Source: Corynebacterium phoceense (GTDB lineage Bacteria; Actinomycetota; Actinomycetes; Mycobacteriales; Mycobacteriaceae). From it: DNA of 49,101 bases. The stretch covers positions 1,568,975-1,618,075 of the forward strand of contig NZ_LT596208.1 of NCBI RefSeq assembly GCF_900092335.1, read 5' to 3'. The notes under the pieces were generated by a model. It was not told the DNA's origin. It searched no databases and saw nothing but the letters and a program-made list of their open reading frames with translations. Of this stretch, positions 46,804-49,101 are shown one piece after another. The position numbers were made by a program, and so were the translations under genes. The number at the start of each line of letters is the position of its first letter. The first letter of the stretch is position 1.

Positions 46804-48171
46804 ATGTGGACTGCAATCGGCATGATTGTCCTAGGCATTGTTGTCATTGGCATCATCATCGCGTTTAACGCGTATTTCGTGGCCCAAGAGTTTGCGTTTA
46901 TGAACGTGGACCGCGCGCAGCTGCGCACCATGGCGGCACAGGGGGATAAAAAAGCAGAGCGCGCGCTCATGCTCACCCACCGCACCTCGTTCGTGCTCTC
47001 CGGCTCGCAGCTGGGCATTACGGTCACCGGCCTGTTGGTGGGTTATATCGCAGAGCCCCTCGTGGGCAACGGCCTGGGCGAGCTCCTCGGCGGCGTGGGC
47101 ATCCCGCGCGCGGCGTCGGTGACCGTCGGCACGGTGGCAGCACTCGCCTTGTCGACGGTGGCGTCCATGGTCTTCGCGGAGCTGTTCCCGAAGAACTACG
47201 CGCTCGCCACGCCCATGAAGGTAACGATGGGCATTACCAACTCGACGAGCTGGTACTTGCGCATCTTCGGCCCGCTCATCCACTTCTTCGAGTACGCCTC
47301 CAACGGCCTGCTGCGTCTGTTCCGCATTGAGCCGGTCGAGGACCTCGATTCCTCGGCGACGACGGAAGACTTTGAATCCATCGTGGACAACTCGCACGAG
47401 TCTGGCACCCTGGACGAGAACACGTACATGGTGCTCGACCGTCTGCTCGACTTCCCGGAACATGACACGGGCCACGCGATGATTCCGCGTTCGCGCGTGG
47501 ACGTTGTCGACCCGGACACCACGCTGGGCGAGGTGCGCGAGATGATGGCCGAGAACCACACGCGCTACCCCGTCATCGATGACGAGCACAACCCGATTGG
47601 CGTCGTGCACCTCTATGACGTGCTCGAATCGACACTGCCTTCCGACGCACACGTCACCACGCTCATGCGCGAGGCCGTAGTCGTGCCGGAGCTCATGGAC
47701 CTGCCGGACACGGTGAAGGAGCTGCGCGATTCCTCCGAGAAGCTCGCGTGCGTCATTGACGAATACGGCGGCTTCATCGGCATCGTCACCATGGAGGACC
47801 TCGCAGAGGAAATCCTCGGCGACGTCACGGACGAACACGATCTTGAGGAAACCGAGGAAATCACGGAGACGGACGACTCCCACTGGATCGTGGACGGCGA
47901 CACGCCCATCGATGAGATCGAGCGCGCCGTGGGCCACGACCTGCCGGATGGCGACTACGAGACCATCGCGGGCCTGCTCATCGCGCATTCCTCCTCTCTG
48001 CCGGAGGAAGGCGAAGAGTTCTCCGTCGAGCTCGAGGCCGAGCCGGAGGACTGGGTCGAGGGCGACGATGCCCCCACCCGCCGCCTCCACATCACCGTCC
48101 AGGAGGTCGAGCGTCACGTCCCGTCCTCCCTTGCTCTGGAACTTATCGAAGAGGAGGCCGACAATGACTGA
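46804..48171 (+). CDS. CNNM/CorC-type membrane protein with CBS domains (first of pair)
   Basis: This is 455 residues. Three to four membrane helices (residues about 1-140: GMIVLGIVVIGIIIAFNAYF, SQLGITVTGLLVGYIAEPL, VTVGTVAALALSTVASMVF) form a CNNM domain. Two CBS repeats follow (DHNPIGVVHLYDVL at about 260, AYGG-type ACVIDEYGGFIGIVTMEDLA at about 320) and a CorC-HlyC C-terminal domain (DDSHWIVDGDTPIDEI). Members transport or sense Mg2+ and other divalent cations. The length is that of Rv1842c as I recall it. It overlaps the next gene by 8 nt. Likely regulated by the leader at 46741-46799. Confidence 0.85.
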   Translation: MWTAIGMIVLGIVVIGIIIAFNAYFVAQEFAFMNVDRAQLRTMAAQGDKKAERALMLTHRTSFVLSGSQLGITVTGLLVGYIAEPLVGNGLGELLGGVGIPRAASVTVGTVAALALSTVASMVFAELFPKNYALATPMKVTMGITNSTSWYLRIFGPLIHFFEYASNGLLRLFRIEPVEDLDSSATTEDFESIVDNSHESGTLDENTYMVLDRLLDFPEHDTGHAMIPRSRVDVVDPDTTLGEVREMMAENHTRYPVIDDEHNPIGVVHLYDVLESTLPSDAHVTTLMREAVVVPELMDLPDTVKELRDSSEKLACVIDEYGGFIGIVTMEDLAEEILGDVTDEHDLEETEEITETDDSHWIVDGDTPIDEIERAVGHDLPDGDYETIAGLLIAHSSSLPEEGEEFSVELEAEPEDWVEGDDAPTRRLHITVQEVERHVPSSLALELIEEEADND

Positions 48172-49101
48172 TTTGATCATCACCATCCTCATCCTCATCG
48201 CGTCCGCGTTCTTCGTCATCATCGAGTTCGCCACCATGGGCGCGCGCCGCAACCGCCTCGAAGAAACCGCGGAGACCTCCCGCACGTCTCGTGCCGGCCT
48301 GCGCTCCCTCAACGAACTCACCATCATGCTCGCCGGCGCGCAGCTGGGCATTACCGCCTGCACGCTGATCCTCGGTGCCGTGACCAAGCCATGGGTGCAC
48401 CACTTGCTCATGCACCCGCTCGAGGCGCTCGGCCTCTCGCTGAGCATCGCGGACGTGGTCGCGTTCATCCTCGCGCTGTTCATCGTCACCTTCATCCACC
48501 TCGTCATCGGCGAGATGGCCCCAAAGTCCTGGGCGATTACCCATCCAGAGACGGCGCTGCAGCTCATCGCAGTTCCCGCGCGCGGCTTCATTTGGGTCTT
48601 CCGCCCGCTGCTCACGTGGATCAACACCATGGCCAACCACATGGTCCGCGCCGCCGGTGAAACCCCGGTCGACCGGGCGGGTGCGGCTGGCTACGACCCG
48701 GAGACGCTGCGCAATCTCGTCGAACACTCCCGCCAAGTCGGCACCATGGACGATGAGTCCGCGAACCAAATCACCGGCGTCATCGAGCTCGAGTCCGCCA
48801 CGGCCGCCGACATGGCGCGCGCCCACGGTTCCCAGATCGTGCCGCTGCCCGCGGATGCGACGGTCGCCGACCTGCAGCGTCTCGTGACGTCCAAGCACAT
48901 CATGCGCGTCCTCGTCTTCGACCGCGCCCGCAATGTCCGCGTGGTCCACGTCCGAGACACTCTGCTCGCTTCCCCGGACACGAAGGCGCTCGAGTTCTCC
49001 CGCCCCGCCGTCATCGTGACGCCCACCGCCACGGTGCAGCGCACGCTCGATCTCATGCGCGCCCGCGGCGAACAGCTCGTCATGGTCGGCCGCCCGAGTT
49101 C
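48164..49101 (+). CDS. CNNM/CorC-type membrane protein, second of pair (runs off the right edge)
   Basis: Starts at the ATG 48164, overlapping the end of the preceding gene. Visible 312 residues: N-terminal membrane region (LIITILILIASAFFVIIEFA, LNELTIMLAGAQLGITACTL, VVAFILALFIVTFIHLVIG) with the conserved GEMAPKSWAITHPE. A cytoplasmic part with CBS-like segments (HIMRVLVFDRARNVRVVHVR) follows. The frame is open at 49101, so the C terminus is missing from the window. Tandem, non-identical CNNM genes are usual in Actinobacteria; the two products probably act together. Confidence 0.85.
   Translation, partial: MTDLIITILILIASAFFVIIEFATMGARRNRLEETAETSRTSRAGLRSLNELTIMLAGAQLGITACTLILGAVTKPWVHHLLMHPLEALGLSLSIADVVAFILALFIVTFIHLVIGEMAPKSWAITHPETALQLIAVPARGFIWVFRPLLTWINTMANHMVRAAGETPVDRAGAAGYDPETLRNLVEHSRQVGTMDDESANQITGVIELESATAADMARAHGSQIVPLPADATVADLQRLVTSKHIMRVLVFDRARNVRVVHVRDTLLASPDTKALEFSRPAVIVTPTATVQRTLDLMRARGEQLVMVGRPS

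Overview
The window is a high-GC actinobacterial chromosome segment, almost certainly Corynebacterium. The evidence is the gene order dnaG-dgt-(TPM-domain protein)-glyS-arsR/zur-uppS-recO-era ... ybeY-phoH-rsmE-dnaJ2-hrcA-hemW, which as I recall it is the order of the Mycobacterium tuberculosis Rv2343c-Rv2388c region and of C. glutamicum. Leaderless-looking starts and a corynebacterial type of DnaG with a degenerate zinc motif fit this. No species is claimed.

The window has two halves that meet at a tRNA-Asn gene (23860-23932). The left half (1-23.8 kb) is accessory DNA. It holds, in order: a DeoR-type regulator that has lost its HTH; a three-gene toxin/antitoxin/SecB-like chaperone (TAC) locus whose toxin gene is split by an IS3-family element and whose antitoxin is frameshifted; an 828-residue primase-helicase of the TOTE conflict-system type; an excisionase-type HTH gene followed by a DUF3039-like gene; a frameshifted DUF5067-like remnant; an Excalibur-domain surface protein; and a divergent surface-polysaccharide locus (flippase, GT2, Wzy-like polymerase fused to GT4 on one strand; epimerase and phosphoglycosyl transferase fused to GT4 on the other). 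It ends in a three-level nest of insertion sequences inside an EcsC-like pseudogene, followed by a decayed IS256-family transposase.

The insertion sequences can be resolved to the base. IS-A (IS3 family) is present twice in the same orientation, 16,013 bp apart, with target duplications GAG and TAT. The second copy is interrupted by IS-B (IS256 family, 8-bp duplication), which is interrupted by IS-C (IS3 family, 4-bp duplication ATGT). Removing the elements restores the host reading frames exactly: a 197-codon toxin and a 447-codon IS256 transposase.

The right half (24-49.1 kb) is core genome: DNA replication and nucleotide pools (dnaG, dgt, pyrG), a secreted RNase with its barstar-like inhibitor, translation (glyS, era, ybeY, rsmE), zinc regulation (ArsR-type gene plus zur), cell-wall lipid carrier synthesis (uppS), repair (recO), vitamin B6 (pdxY), the heat-shock pair hrcA-dnaJ, hemW, and a pair of CNNM/CBS membrane proteins. 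pdxY-pyrG sit between era and ybeY, where relatives I remember carry a CNNM gene. Here a CNNM pair lies beyond hemW behind a structured leader that hides its ribosome-binding site.
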